Shown piece by piece: positions 31,076 to 41,400 of a DNA stretch of 64,000 nucleotides (position 1 is its first letter; each line of letters opens with the position of its first letter). The notes beneath the pieces are model-generated. The model searched no databases. It saw nothing but the letters and a program-made list of their open reading frames with translations, and was not told where the DNA came from. A program made the position numbers and the translations under genes. The stretch covers positions 1-64,000 of IMG/VR virus record IMGVR_UViG_3300008448_009815. The stretch is one strand, 5' to 3'. This DNA comes from a virus.

Positions 31076-32902
31076 GCAACAAACGATTCTGGTGATGTAG
31101 ATAAAGAAGAAACAGGTGCGGGTAGTTACGGGTTTACAGGTATTGATGTTGCCACACAATTATCTACTGCCGCCAAAGATTTATCAGGAATACCTGCTCA
31201 AATAGGTTCGTTAATTAGTACTAATTTAGGTTTAACTGCAATGTTTAGAGCAGCAACTGACTTAGATAAAAAGAGTGCGGATATCGTAAAAACATTAGGG
31301 ACTGGATTCGAAAGAAGTATAGAACTTCAAAGAACTCTCACACTTGCAATCCCACAATTTGTTGGGATGGGTTTGAAGGCGGATGATGCATCTGCTCTTT
31401 ATGAAAACCTAATTAAAAAATTCAATATTAATTTAAAACTAAGTGACAAACAATTAGTTGAGTTGGCGGCGACAAGTAAAGTTACTGGTGTTGCGGCTGA
31501 TGAATTAGCACTTAATTTTAAAGATGTTGGTTTTAGTATTGAATCTGTTGGTGACAATATGTTGGAGGTTGCAAAAATTGCTAATCAAGCGGGGGTTACC
31601 GTCGCTAGTGTTGCGGGTGCGGTAAGTAAAAACCTTGAAAAACTTAATTTGTTTAATTTTGATAATGGTGTTAAAGGACTTGCTAAAATGGCGGCGCAAG
31701 CATCAAGATTAGGTGTTGATATGGAAAAAATATTTGCCAAATCTGAAGACCTATTAAGTCCCGAAAAAGCAATTGATTTCGCAGCATCATTACAAAGATT
31801 AGGAGTCACCTCAAGTGAGTTATTAGATCCGTTAAGAGCAATGGATTTGGCTCAAAATGATCCTGTTGAGTTACAAAATCAAATTGTTAATTTAAGTAAA
31901 GATTTTGTTAGATTTAATGAACAAAATAATCAATTTGAAATTTTACCTGGTGCAAAAAGGAGAATGAGGGAAGTTGCGACTGAATTAGGTATGTCTGCGG
32001 CTGAATTCTCAAAAATGGCAATCAACGCCGCATCATTTGATGAAAAATTAAAAAAGATTAAATTTAGTCCTGAAGTAAATGAAGACGATAGAGAATTGGT
32101 GGCGACAATGGCTCAGTTTAGTAAAAGTGGCGTTGCTCAGGTTAAAGTTAAAACATTTGATGAAACAACAGGTAAATTAACAGGTGACGAAGAATTAGTT
32201 GATGTTAGTAAATTAACTGCGGAACAAATAGAATCACTTAAGGCGGAACAAGCATTACAAGGTAAAACCATGGAAGAAATTGCGGTTGATCAATTAAGTG
32301 AAATGTCAAAAACAAATGCAATACTTAATGAGAGATTGGCAGCGTATCAATATGGTATGGCACAAGGAGCTGCTCAACCTATTTATAGCGGTGCATTATC
32401 TAAAACAAGAGATCTTGTAAAAGAACTCCCAACCGACCCTATGGTTTATATTAAAACCATAGAAGATGTTGAAAAAAAAGTGGGAGAAATATTAAAAGAT
32501 TTAGGTGTTGATTTTGGAGTTGTAATTGAAGAATTTGGGAAGGCTAAAGATGTTGTATATAATTGGTTTAGTGATGCTGCAACAACTATTAAAGATATTT
32601 ATAATTCTGTTATTGGTACAACAACTTCCTCCGCAACATCAACTGCAACACCATCGGCATCAAATGTGGTATCATCAACTGCAACAACAACAGTAGGTGG
32701 AGGAGGTACTGAAACCGCCTCAACCAATACACAACCAACAAATATGAACATAACCCACACATTTAATTTTTCAAATATGCCAAGTTATGTAACATCAACT
32801 GAGGTTGAACGAATATTAAAAGAATATACTCAAAATTCTCAAAATGCTCTTGCAATGGTAATGGCGGCAGGAAAAATAAATGCCGGATTAACAACAACAT
32901 AA
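31070..32902 (+). CDS. Tail tape-measure-like protein (gp29 position)
   Basis: 610 residues, almost wholly helical, rich in Ala/Leu/Lys with long amphipathic stretches (about 40-450) such as GIPAQIGSLISTNLGLTAMF and VASVAGAVSKNLEKL. A Thr/Ser/Ala low-complexity segment follows (about 510-560), then a C-terminal segment with THTFNFSNMPSYVTSTEVERI. T4 gp29, the tail-length ruler, is 590 residues. Position right after the chaperone-like gene is the usual tape-measure location. Assignment rests on composition, length and synteny, not on a motif. Confidence 0.6.
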   Translation: MLATNDSGDVDKEETGAGSYGFTGIDVATQLSTAAKDLSGIPAQIGSLISTNLGLTAMFRAATDLDKKSADIVKTLGTGFERSIELQRTLTLAIPQFVGMGLKADDASALYENLIKKFNINLKLSDKQLVELAATSKVTGVAADELALNFKDVGFSIESVGDNMLEVAKIANQAGVTVASVAGAVSKNLEKLNLFNFDNGVKGLAKMAAQASRLGVDMEKIFAKSEDLLSPEKAIDFAASLQRLGVTSSELLDPLRAMDLAQNDPVELQNQIVNLSKDFVRFNEQNNQFEILPGAKRRMREVATELGMSAAEFSKMAINAASFDEKLKKIKFSPEVNEDDRELVATMAQFSKSGVAQVKVKTFDETTGKLTGDEELVDVSKLTAEQIESLKAEQALQGKTMEEIAVDQLSEMSKTNAILNERLAAYQYGMAQGAAQPIYSGALSKTRDLVKELPTDPMVYIKTIEDVEKKVGEILKDLGVDFGVVIEEFGKAKDVVYNWFSDAATTIKDIYNSVIGTTTSSATSTATPSASNVVSSTATTTVGGGGTETASTNTQPTNMNITHTFNFSNMPSYVTSTEVERILKEYTQNSQNALAMVMAAGKINAGLTTT

Positions 32903-32904
32903 AA

Positions 32905-32942
32905 ACATATTTTATGTATTTATAGGAAAAGATAAAATATGT
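32905..32942 (+). promoter_or_regulatory. 11-bp start-codon hairpin with late box in its loop
   Basis: ACATATTTTAT (32905-32915) pairs perfectly with ATAAAATATGT (32932-32942), which contains the ATG at 32939. The 16-nt loop carries TATTTATA (32917-32924). Initiation 6-7 nt after the box falls at about 32931, just before the right arm, so late RNA cannot form the stem. Confidence 0.75.
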
Positions 32943-35900
32943 CAGAGAGTGTATTATCATTTGCATCGTCATCTACATTTAGAAATACTTTAATTGCTAG
33001 AAATTTAGCACCTTATCAAGTACAAGGTGTGTACACACCTCCTGCAGGTAATGTAACATATGAAGTATCACCACTTAGTAACAGTAATGTAATTGATTCA
33101 CCTGATACATTAATATCTACAAATCAAGGTGCTAATCAACTTTATTCATTAAATGAATACGGACCTGAAGGTGGTTTCATTGGTAAATATACTATACCTG
33201 GAGCTCCATATCCCGTTGAATCAAATAAAGGACCTTATGACCCAGGAGACACAATTTTAGATTTGGTTAATGAATTCTATATTGATGCGGCATATATACA
33301 AAATAAATACGGACCTGAGAGTGGGTTTAAAGATTTATATGTTATTACAGATGTAATCACATCAAATAAGATGTACCAACCTTATTGGGATCCATCAATA
33401 TTTGTACCATCATTTTATAGTCCGTATGAGATATTAACAAGTACCAACCCAACAGGATCTGATGGTTCTTTATCACAAGATTCGTATTTAGCTAAGATTG
33501 GTGCGGCACAACTTAAAGGATATTTTGAAGATAGAATTGCATCAGAGTTAGAACAGTTAACAATAGGTTCTATTAACCTTGATACATTATCTGATCCATT
33601 TAGTGCGAGTTTATTAGCATCAGGACAACAACCATTCTTTATTAAGAATTGGAAAATTACTGTACCTGAAAATCCTTTATTAGCTGCGGTATCGTTTGCA
33701 AATAGATTATCAGGAACTTATTTTCCTGTATCATTTATTCCTGGTGATTATTTTGATGAAAACAATCCTGAAGGTAATGTATCGGGAGCATTAAATACCG
33801 CAAACAATTTAACGGCAGGTGCATTAGGTGGAATTTTAAATAAATTTAGAAATCCTTCTGAATTATTTTTGGCAAATACAGGTAATGGACAACAATCAGT
33901 TTTATTTGGTAACTTAAATTATAACTTATATAGACCTGTATATCAAAAAAATCTAATACAAGGAGCGTCACAAGCAATTAATAACCTATTCAACGGGGAT
34001 AACGGTGGAGGAGGTTATTATATCGGTAGTGAAAATGCGGAACCTGGATTAATAACAAACCCATCTAATGAGGTTGCAACCGATAGATTTGGTAAACAAC
34101 AAGGAACACTTGTTTATGGACCTGACGAGTTAGGTAAATTGTATGAAGGTAATGATGGTAAACTTAATTTTGGATTAGGTGGTAAATCACATCACGATGG
34201 TGATGGTATAGATGGTAGATTCGTTTGGACATCACCAAAGTATAGACCAAATGCGGGATTCAAAGTAGGTAGAGGTGGAGAAACCTTCCAACAGGACGCT
34301 GAATTTAATATTGTTGAGGCTCAATACAGTCAAGATCAATCAATTGATGTTGAATTTAAGGGGGGTTCTATATTAGATAATACGCAAAGAATTATTAATG
34401 CTGCCGATAATGTTCAAGGGGCAAAACGACTTAAACACGTCGGTAACGCAATAAATCAAGTGTCAAAAGTTTTTAATGATGGTTATAAAGAATTAACAAA
34501 AGGTTCTCAAGTAATTGCATATTACGACTCAAGTACAGGTAGTAATGTAATTGGTGAAAGTGGATTTGAAGTTGGTAGAGAATATTGTAGAATCTTCCAA
34601 AAAGATACTCCATATTACACTTACGCTGATTTACAAAAAACTGATGGTATAACTACTTCAGGTAGAAGATTTAATAATTCAGTATTTGATAATACTTACA
34701 ATTTAAATATTGCACCTTTAAGAAACCCTGGATCAACTAACATTGTTGATAATAAAGTGAAAAAATATATGTTCTCACTTGAAAATTTAGCTTGGAGAAC
34801 ATCAAGTGAACCTGGGTTTAGATATGATGATTTACCTGTTTGTGAGAAAGGACCGAATGGTGGTAGAATTATGTGGTTTCCACCATATAATATAACATTC
34901 AGTGAAGACAGTAAGGCAGGTTGGAACCCTACATCATTTTTAGGTAGACCTGAACCAATATATACATATAAAGATAGTACAAGAACGGGTTCATTAAGTT
35001 GGACAATAATTGTGGATCATCCATCAGTTATGAATACAATTATTAGAGAACAACTTAAAACTAGAACACCACAAGAAATTAATTCAATAATGGATTCATT
35101 TTTTGCGGGTTGTGTTAAATATGACATATATGATTTGGCAATAAAGTTTAATAACATACCAACATCTGATTTATATACATACCAACAACTTTTAAATGAA
35201 CCAAGAAAAACTCAAGAAGAACTTCAAAATATATTAACAAAAATCCCAGTCGACAATTCAATACCTGGGGGTAATAGTACAGGTACTCAAGGAGATGCTG
35301 AGGTTAGTCAAACAACTAACACCACAAATGATGTTAAACCCGGACCTACAGTTGAAGAGGTTGTTACTTCTTCAGAACTTAATGATAATTTTTCAGAATA
35401 TGCGTTTTATTTTGAAAACGATTCACCATATTTTAATAATCCAATAAAAAATCCTTCAGATCCTGCGGAATGGAAAGTTGCGGGTGCGGCATCAAGAGAT
35501 TTCCCTAATTTAGGTAATAATGCAAATTGGGATTATGATAATTATTACGATTTTTATATAGGTTTAAGAAATCAAAAATATGTAACTAATGCACCTGCAA
35601 AATGTTTTGCTCAAGGACAAACTGATCCTTTCTTAAAGGAAGGAGTACAAAACTTTTTTGATAATGTTGTTGTGGACAATTTTAGTGTAATTAAAAATGA
35701 GTTATTACCAAAAATTAAAGAATTTATTGTTGACAAAAAAGGACAAATAACAATTGAATTAGTTGGTTCAGCATCACCAATACAAGCTAGTTTACAATAT
35801 AATGAATATCTTTCTGATAGAAGAATTGATTCTGTTGTAAAATGGTTTAAAAAACAAAATGTTGCTGGAGAAAATTTCCAAAAGTTTTTTGATGAAGGAA

Positions 35901-38077
35901 AATTAATTGTTAAATCAGCATCTTTAGGTGAAGTTGCTCAAGTTTCACCAAAAAGTAAAGATGGTACAAATTTCTCAATAAACTGTAATGTAAACATACT
36001 TGATGGAGCTACTTTAGCAACTGCTAAGACTAATGATTATGGTGGTGAATGGTATTCAGTACCCGCAATGGCTTGTAGAAAAGTTAGAATTGCGTCAATA
36101 ATTGCAACATATGTACAAGAAGTTAAACCTGAAGATCCAATTCAAGAACCAATAATAGATGTTGTTGTGATACCTAATCAGTCAGGAACAACAGGAACAA
36201 CAACTATTGAAATACCTCCACTTAAAATTATAGAACAACCAGATCCGATTCAAAAGGTTAAAGACGGTATTTCCAAAAAAATATTAAGACATCTATTTTC
36301 TGAATGTGATTATTTTGATGTGTTAAAAGAAAGTGATCCTATGGTATTTGAAAGTATTAAAGATAGGATAAAATACTTTACACCGGCATTTCACTCAATA
36401 ACACCTGAAGGATTAAATGCAAGACTTACATTCTTACAACAATGTATGAGACCGGGACAAACAATTCCTGTTATTGGACCTGATGGTAAACCAAAATATA
36501 ATGATGCTCAAAATACTGCGTTTGGAGCACCACCTGTATTGGTATTAAGAATTGGTGATTTTTATCACACAAAAATAATTCCTAATACATTAGGTATACA
36601 ATATGATCCTTTGGTTTTTGATATAAATCCTGAAGGAATTGGGGTACAACCAATGTTAGCCAAAATTTCATTAGGATTTGACTTTATTGGTGGACATGGA
36701 TTAGCTGGACCAGTTAAACAATTACAGAACGCATTATCATTCAATTACTATGCGAATACTGAAATATATGATGAAAGATCAGTTGCAACAGAAAGTACAG
36801 AAGAAAGAGATAAACAAATGGTTGCTAAAATAGTTAAAGGTGCGGGAACATCAACACCTACGGTTGGATCTAATACGGTTGCTAACCAACAATCACAAAA
36901 AGGTGGAGGAACTATTGGAACTATATTGTCAACAAACTACGAAAATAATAATGAAGTTGAAGTTGGTGACATGGACTATTCAGGATTAATTAAAGAATTA
37001 TCTGAAGGGACTAAAAATTATTTTACAACAATAACAAATCAACTTAAAACAATGACAAGTACAACTAATATGGGTATTGTCGGATTAGCAAGTAGTGAAA
37101 GAAAATTTAATAATGGTGAGTTAAATGAATATGATGTACCATTACCTGATGTTCCATTGTATGGTAGATCATTAGAAATTGAAAAAAATGTAAGTAAATT
37201 AATTAAAGAAACATTATCAGATGTTAAAAATGATAAGGATCCAATTTCATATTATGTTAATAAGGATTCTAACCAATATAGTGCGGTAAATTCTGAGTTA
37301 AGAGAATTAAGAGCAAAATTAGAAGAAGAGGTAACCAAAATGGAAACTGAAATAAATAATATTGTTATTGAACCTGCTAACACAATGACTTCATATCAAG
37401 AAAACTATAATTATACTTTAAGAAAAATGGATATGATTTGTGGTAAAATTGATGGTATCAAATTAGGTACCGGAGATTACAAAGTTTACACATTAAGTGG
37501 TGACAACATTGATAATATTATTAAAGTATATACCACTAATACAAATCCTGTTTCCGTAGGATTTAAATTAACGGATTATAATAATAAAATATTAGATGTT
37601 GATTCTAATAGTATCTTAAAAAAGATTAACTATCAGGATAATAATTTTGATCCAATAACTAAAGTTTTCTCTGGTTTTGGTGATGATACGGCAACTAGAA
37701 GGTTCTATATGACTATGTCCCCAATATTTTTGGATGATAATAAATTTAACGCTTTTGTCACTAATTTAACTTCTGGGCCTAAAATATCTAAAAATCAAAA
37801 ATTAATTGATGGTATTAAAAAAATATCAAATGAATTTAAAGGGAAATGTAAAGAAGAATATGATGCCGAATTAAAATTCTTTGATACTTTAATGAATGGT
37901 AGTGATTATCAAACATATGAAAAATATGAGATAACTGAATTTGATTCCAAAGTACAATACACAACGGATAATGTTGGTAACAACCTACAAAAGAAGAATA
38001 GATTAAAAGATTTGTATTTAGATGTAAATGTAAAAACAAGTAATAAAACTTATAATGGAAAAGTAACTTTCACTTAA
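32939..38077 (+). CDS. Giant tail-tube-initiator/baseplate protein with OmpA-like domain
   Basis: 1712 residues. About 640-697 (RIMWFPPYNITF, FLGRPEPIYTYKDSTRTGSLSWTIIVDHP) and 1205-1260 (GDFYHTKIIPNTLGIQYDPL, INPEGIGVQPMLAKISLGF, IGGHGLAGPVKQLQNALSF) look like the two halves of gp48/gp54-type tube-initiator domains. Between them (about 915-1022) lies an OmpA-like fold: ITIELVGSASPIQAS, YNEYLSDRRIDSVVKWF and a closing strand INCNVNIL. OmpA domains bind peptidoglycan. A long helical region is near 1400-1480. Position after the tape measure and before a gp53-like gene supports baseplate/tube origin. It is several times larger than T4 equivalents. Confidence 0.6.
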   Translation: MSESVLSFASSSTFRNTLIARNLAPYQVQGVYTPPAGNVTYEVSPLSNSNVIDSPDTLISTNQGANQLYSLNEYGPEGGFIGKYTIPGAPYPVESNKGPYDPGDTILDLVNEFYIDAAYIQNKYGPESGFKDLYVITDVITSNKMYQPYWDPSIFVPSFYSPYEILTSTNPTGSDGSLSQDSYLAKIGAAQLKGYFEDRIASELEQLTIGSINLDTLSDPFSASLLASGQQPFFIKNWKITVPENPLLAAVSFANRLSGTYFPVSFIPGDYFDENNPEGNVSGALNTANNLTAGALGGILNKFRNPSELFLANTGNGQQSVLFGNLNYNLYRPVYQKNLIQGASQAINNLFNGDNGGGGYYIGSENAEPGLITNPSNEVATDRFGKQQGTLVYGPDELGKLYEGNDGKLNFGLGGKSHHDGDGIDGRFVWTSPKYRPNAGFKVGRGGETFQQDAEFNIVEAQYSQDQSIDVEFKGGSILDNTQRIINAADNVQGAKRLKHVGNAINQVSKVFNDGYKELTKGSQVIAYYDSSTGSNVIGESGFEVGREYCRIFQKDTPYYTYADLQKTDGITTSGRRFNNSVFDNTYNLNIAPLRNPGSTNIVDNKVKKYMFSLENLAWRTSSEPGFRYDDLPVCEKGPNGGRIMWFPPYNITFSEDSKAGWNPTSFLGRPEPIYTYKDSTRTGSLSWTIIVDHPSVMNTIIREQLKTRTPQEINSIMDSFFAGCVKYDIYDLAIKFNNIPTSDLYTYQQLLNEPRKTQEELQNILTKIPVDNSIPGGNSTGTQGDAEVSQTTNTTNDVKPGPTVEEVVTSSELNDNFSEYAFYFENDSPYFNNPIKNPSDPAEWKVAGAASRDFPNLGNNANWDYDNYYDFYIGLRNQKYVTNAPAKCFAQGQTDPFLKEGVQNFFDNVVVDNFSVIKNELLPKIKEFIVDKKGQITIELVGSASPIQASLQYNEYLSDRRIDSVVKWFKKQNVAGENFQKFFDEGKLIVKSASLGEVAQVSPKSKDGTNFSINCNVNILDGATLATAKTNDYGGEWYSVPAMACRKVRIASIIATYVQEVKPEDPIQEPIIDVVVIPNQSGTTGTTTIEIPPLKIIEQPDPIQKVKDGISKKILRHLFSECDYFDVLKESDPMVFESIKDRIKYFTPAFHSITPEGLNARLTFLQQCMRPGQTIPVIGPDGKPKYNDAQNTAFGAPPVLVLRIGDFYHTKIIPNTLGIQYDPLVFDINPEGIGVQPMLAKISLGFDFIGGHGLAGPVKQLQNALSFNYYANTEIYDERSVATESTEERDKQMVAKIVKGAGTSTPTVGSNTVANQQSQKGGGTIGTILSTNYENNNEVEVGDMDYSGLIKELSEGTKNYFTTITNQLKTMTSTTNMGIVGLASSERKFNNGELNEYDVPLPDVPLYGRSLEIEKNVSKLIKETLSDVKNDKDPISYYVNKDSNQYSAVNSELRELRAKLEEEVTKMETEINNIVIEPANTMTSYQENYNYTLRKMDMICGKIDGIKLGTGDYKVYTLSGDNIDNIIKVYTTNTNPVSVGFKLTDYNNKILDVDSNSILKKINYQDNNFDPITKVFSGFGDDTATRRFYMTMSPIFLDDNKFNAFVTNLTSGPKISKNQKLIDGIKKISNEFKGKCKEEYDAELKFFDTLMNGSDYQTYEKYEITEFDSKVQYTTDNVGNNLQKKNRLKDLYLDVNVKTSNKTYNGKVTFT

Positions 38078-38079
38078 TT

Positions 38080-38403
38080 ATGGCATTACAATACTATAAC
38101 AGATATAATCAGTTTTTACAAAATGGACAACAAACAGTTGTTCCTTATGTAGAATTACCCGTAAAAACTTCTGATAAAACATATATCTATAAAGTTGGTA
38201 CATCAAGATTGGATAAAGTATCACAACAATTTTATGGTTCACCACTGTTTGGGTGGTTAATAATGTTGGCGAATCCACAGTTTACTGGGTTTGAATTCAA
38301 CATACCTGATGCTGCTATATTGACTATACCGTATCCTTTACTAACTTCATTACAAGACTATAAATCAACATTAGAAACACATTTCTTCTACTATGGTAGA
38401 TAA
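38080..38403 (+). CDS. gp53-like LysM-type baseplate wedge protein
   Basis: 107 residues. YNRYNQFLQNGQ, a beta strand with VPYVELPVKTSDKTYIYKV, and LDKVSQQFYGSPLFGWLIMLANPQF followed by IPDAAILTIPYPL. The last block is a LysM-like pattern as in T4 gp53 (196 residues) and in LysM-containing hub proteins of simpler contractile tails. It holds wedges to the hub. It overlaps the next gene by 11 nt, so both are probably translated together. Confidence 0.65.
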   Translation: MALQYYNRYNQFLQNGQQTVVPYVELPVKTSDKTYIYKVGTSRLDKVSQQFYGSPLFGWLIMLANPQFTGFEFNIPDAAILTIPYPLLTSLQDYKSTLETHFFYYGR

Positions 38404-41400
38404 CGGAGAAAACATATTGGTAGAATTTGACTACCAAAACATATCGGTAATTGATCCAAACAAAGTGATTGATGAAAATGGTATGGCTAGAGAACGACTT
38501 GTCAATCAAGAAGACTTGGTGTTCTATGCAAATTTAGAATGTTCGGTTTTACCGAGAACAAAATTGGCGATAGGTGTTCCATTGGAAGATTCTGTTAGAA
38601 CAATATCTGTGGGTAAAATTAATTTTTTGAATCCTGGAGATAGTAAATTTTTAGAAGAAATTTATGTTGATGAAATAACAGGTAAAGATTCATTACAGGG
38701 TAAAGGTATTAATCAACAAAAAATAGATAAAATTACTAATCCTAATCAGAGTGATGACTATTTTTATAGACAAACAACATTAACTAATGGTAATCCTGGT
38801 TCAACAGATACAGGAATGTTAGGTATAACTCAAATTAATATCTCTTATGGTACGGACTTCTTACCTGTTATTGATATTACAATGGAAGATGTTAAGGGTA
38901 GAGCATTATTTGAAGCAGGTAGTAATTCACCATATGCCGCATTCTTCCAATTACCGTATCCATTATTTTATCTAACAATAAAAGGATACTTAGGTAAAGC
39001 GGTTAGATTACCATTGATGTTAAGAACCTTTAATGCAAGTTTTGATCCTAGCAGTGGGAATTTTAGGGTTCAACTACAAATGTACACATATAAGTACACG
39101 ATATTATCTTCAGTGAATTGGCAGGCGATGATGTCAACTCCATTGATGTTCCAGTCAGCAATAGAGACAGTACCACAAACAACAACAGGAAACGGAAACA
39201 AAAATGACAAAGTTGAAAGTGGTTGGTCAAGTAAAGGATATTCTAAAATAAAAGAATTGTATGCTGAGTATAAATCAAAAGGGTTGATATCAGATAATTT
39301 TCCTGAAATAACCATTCAGGAACTACAGATAAATTTAAATACTTTTTTAAAAAATATCATTGATAATTACCCTAAAACTAATTTAGACACTCTTAATAGT
39401 TTATCTGACTACTCAAAAGTATTAGATAGATATGAACAAGAAGTTTATTTGTATTCGGGTGTGGATTCTTGGTATGGAAAATATTTGGACACCAAAAACC
39501 CATTTGTTACATTCCCACCTACGGGACAAAAAGACGGGTATGTGTTATACCAATTTAAAGAAGAATATAAATCATCTCAAAAACAACAAGAAGCATTAAC
39601 CGAATTATCGGGTATTGTTAAAAGAAATAACGAATCATTGAGAGGTAATACTGTTTTAGGTGATGGTAAACCAAACAGTATACCTGTAGATATTTTTGTA
39701 GATTTACAAAAAAATACTAGTACATTTTTTTATAATACTGATGTAAATAATATTGATATAAATAAAACTTATGCTCAGAGAAACGGTAAAGAAATATCAT
39801 TTACCGCAACCACTTCAGTTCAGAACCAAATAAGAACACAGTTTGATTCCTCACCAAAATTCTTTTTTAAGGGTACGGCATCTTTTATTGATAAAACAAC
39901 TACAATAAGAGAAAATTATCAAACAAAAAAACAGGCAATAGAAGAACAATTATCTAAAGATTTAATCTTAAATATAAGTAAAAGTGCTAGTGAAGGTGGA
40001 ATTGGATTTTCACCAACAATAAGAAATGTATTAGCGGTATTTTTTGCTCAAGGAGAGGCGTTTTTAAGATTACTTGATGAGGTTCATGCAAAAGCTTGGG
40101 ACTTAAGAGATGATACAATTAGAAAGGCTGCGGTTTTATCAACCTCATCAGGTGCGAATAGTGTTGATTTAAAAGATTTAACAGTTTTAGAAACACCAAT
40201 ATATCCTTGGCCTCAAGTTATTGTTGAGAACAATCTAAAAGAAGGTGAACGATATGAATTGAAATACCCTGGAGATACGAGTATTGCAACTAAAATTAGG
40301 GCTTATCAACCTGAAATATGGCCGGAAGTAGAATTTGTTGAAGATTTTATAAAGGCGACATACGAAAGAAAAGTTCCTGAAAAATTCCCAACCGACACTA
40401 ACAATCAACAACTTAAACCAAATAGATTAAGTTTTAATGCAATTGAATTTCCAATTAATAATCAAGTATATCAAAATGTTGAAGAAGTTAAATTTTTCTA
40501 TGAAATATATGAAAGATTATTAATTAATGCTTTCTATAGTAAATTAAGTAGGGATTCTAATAAAACATTTAATATGACTGAATATTATTCTGAGTCAGAA
40601 GTGTTAAATATGTTAGAATCATTAGGTGATGATAATCCATTCCTAACTAAGAAGTTAAAAGAATATAATTTAAACTCAGGAATTTACTTATCATTTTTAA
40701 GACACATTTCAAATGGGGGAACTGGAGAATCTTGGCAAAATTATATCAGAGGAGAATTTAACACATCATATATTAAAAATGATGTTAGTACATCATTCAA
40801 GTTGTACAATCAAGATATTCTAACTAATGAAAAATCACAACCATTATTATCCATTAAAGATAATTCATATGCTAAAGAATATTTTGGTAATGCAAACATT
40901 GTAGAGAATTTTGATTTTACTGACACATATCCAATAACTAATTTGAGTTGGATAAAAAATTATTTAGCGGACGGAAAGGACATTCAAAAGAAAGAAGATG
41001 TTTTTAAAACTAATCAAGTTTTAGAATATAATACAATTATAAAAAGTATAACAAATTATGATGATACTGTAGATGCTAAAGACAAACAACCTGTAACAAG
41101 TTTTAATTATAAATCAAACAATAGTGGGACATTTAATCAACCAATTATTTTGGCGGATTTAAAAACTTTTTATAATACGAGAACAATAAAAAATCAATAC
41201 ACTACTGAAGGTAACATTTCATATTTTGATTATGACAATAAATTGGTGTCAGAACAAACGACATCAATTCTAAATACACCTTATTTTATTAATGCAATTC
41301 AAAAAGGGGTGTATGATTTTAGATATACAGATAACCTATATCCGTTTAAATCCGCATCATATCTATTCTTGAATAGTTTACCATTGGCAACTTTAAGAGA

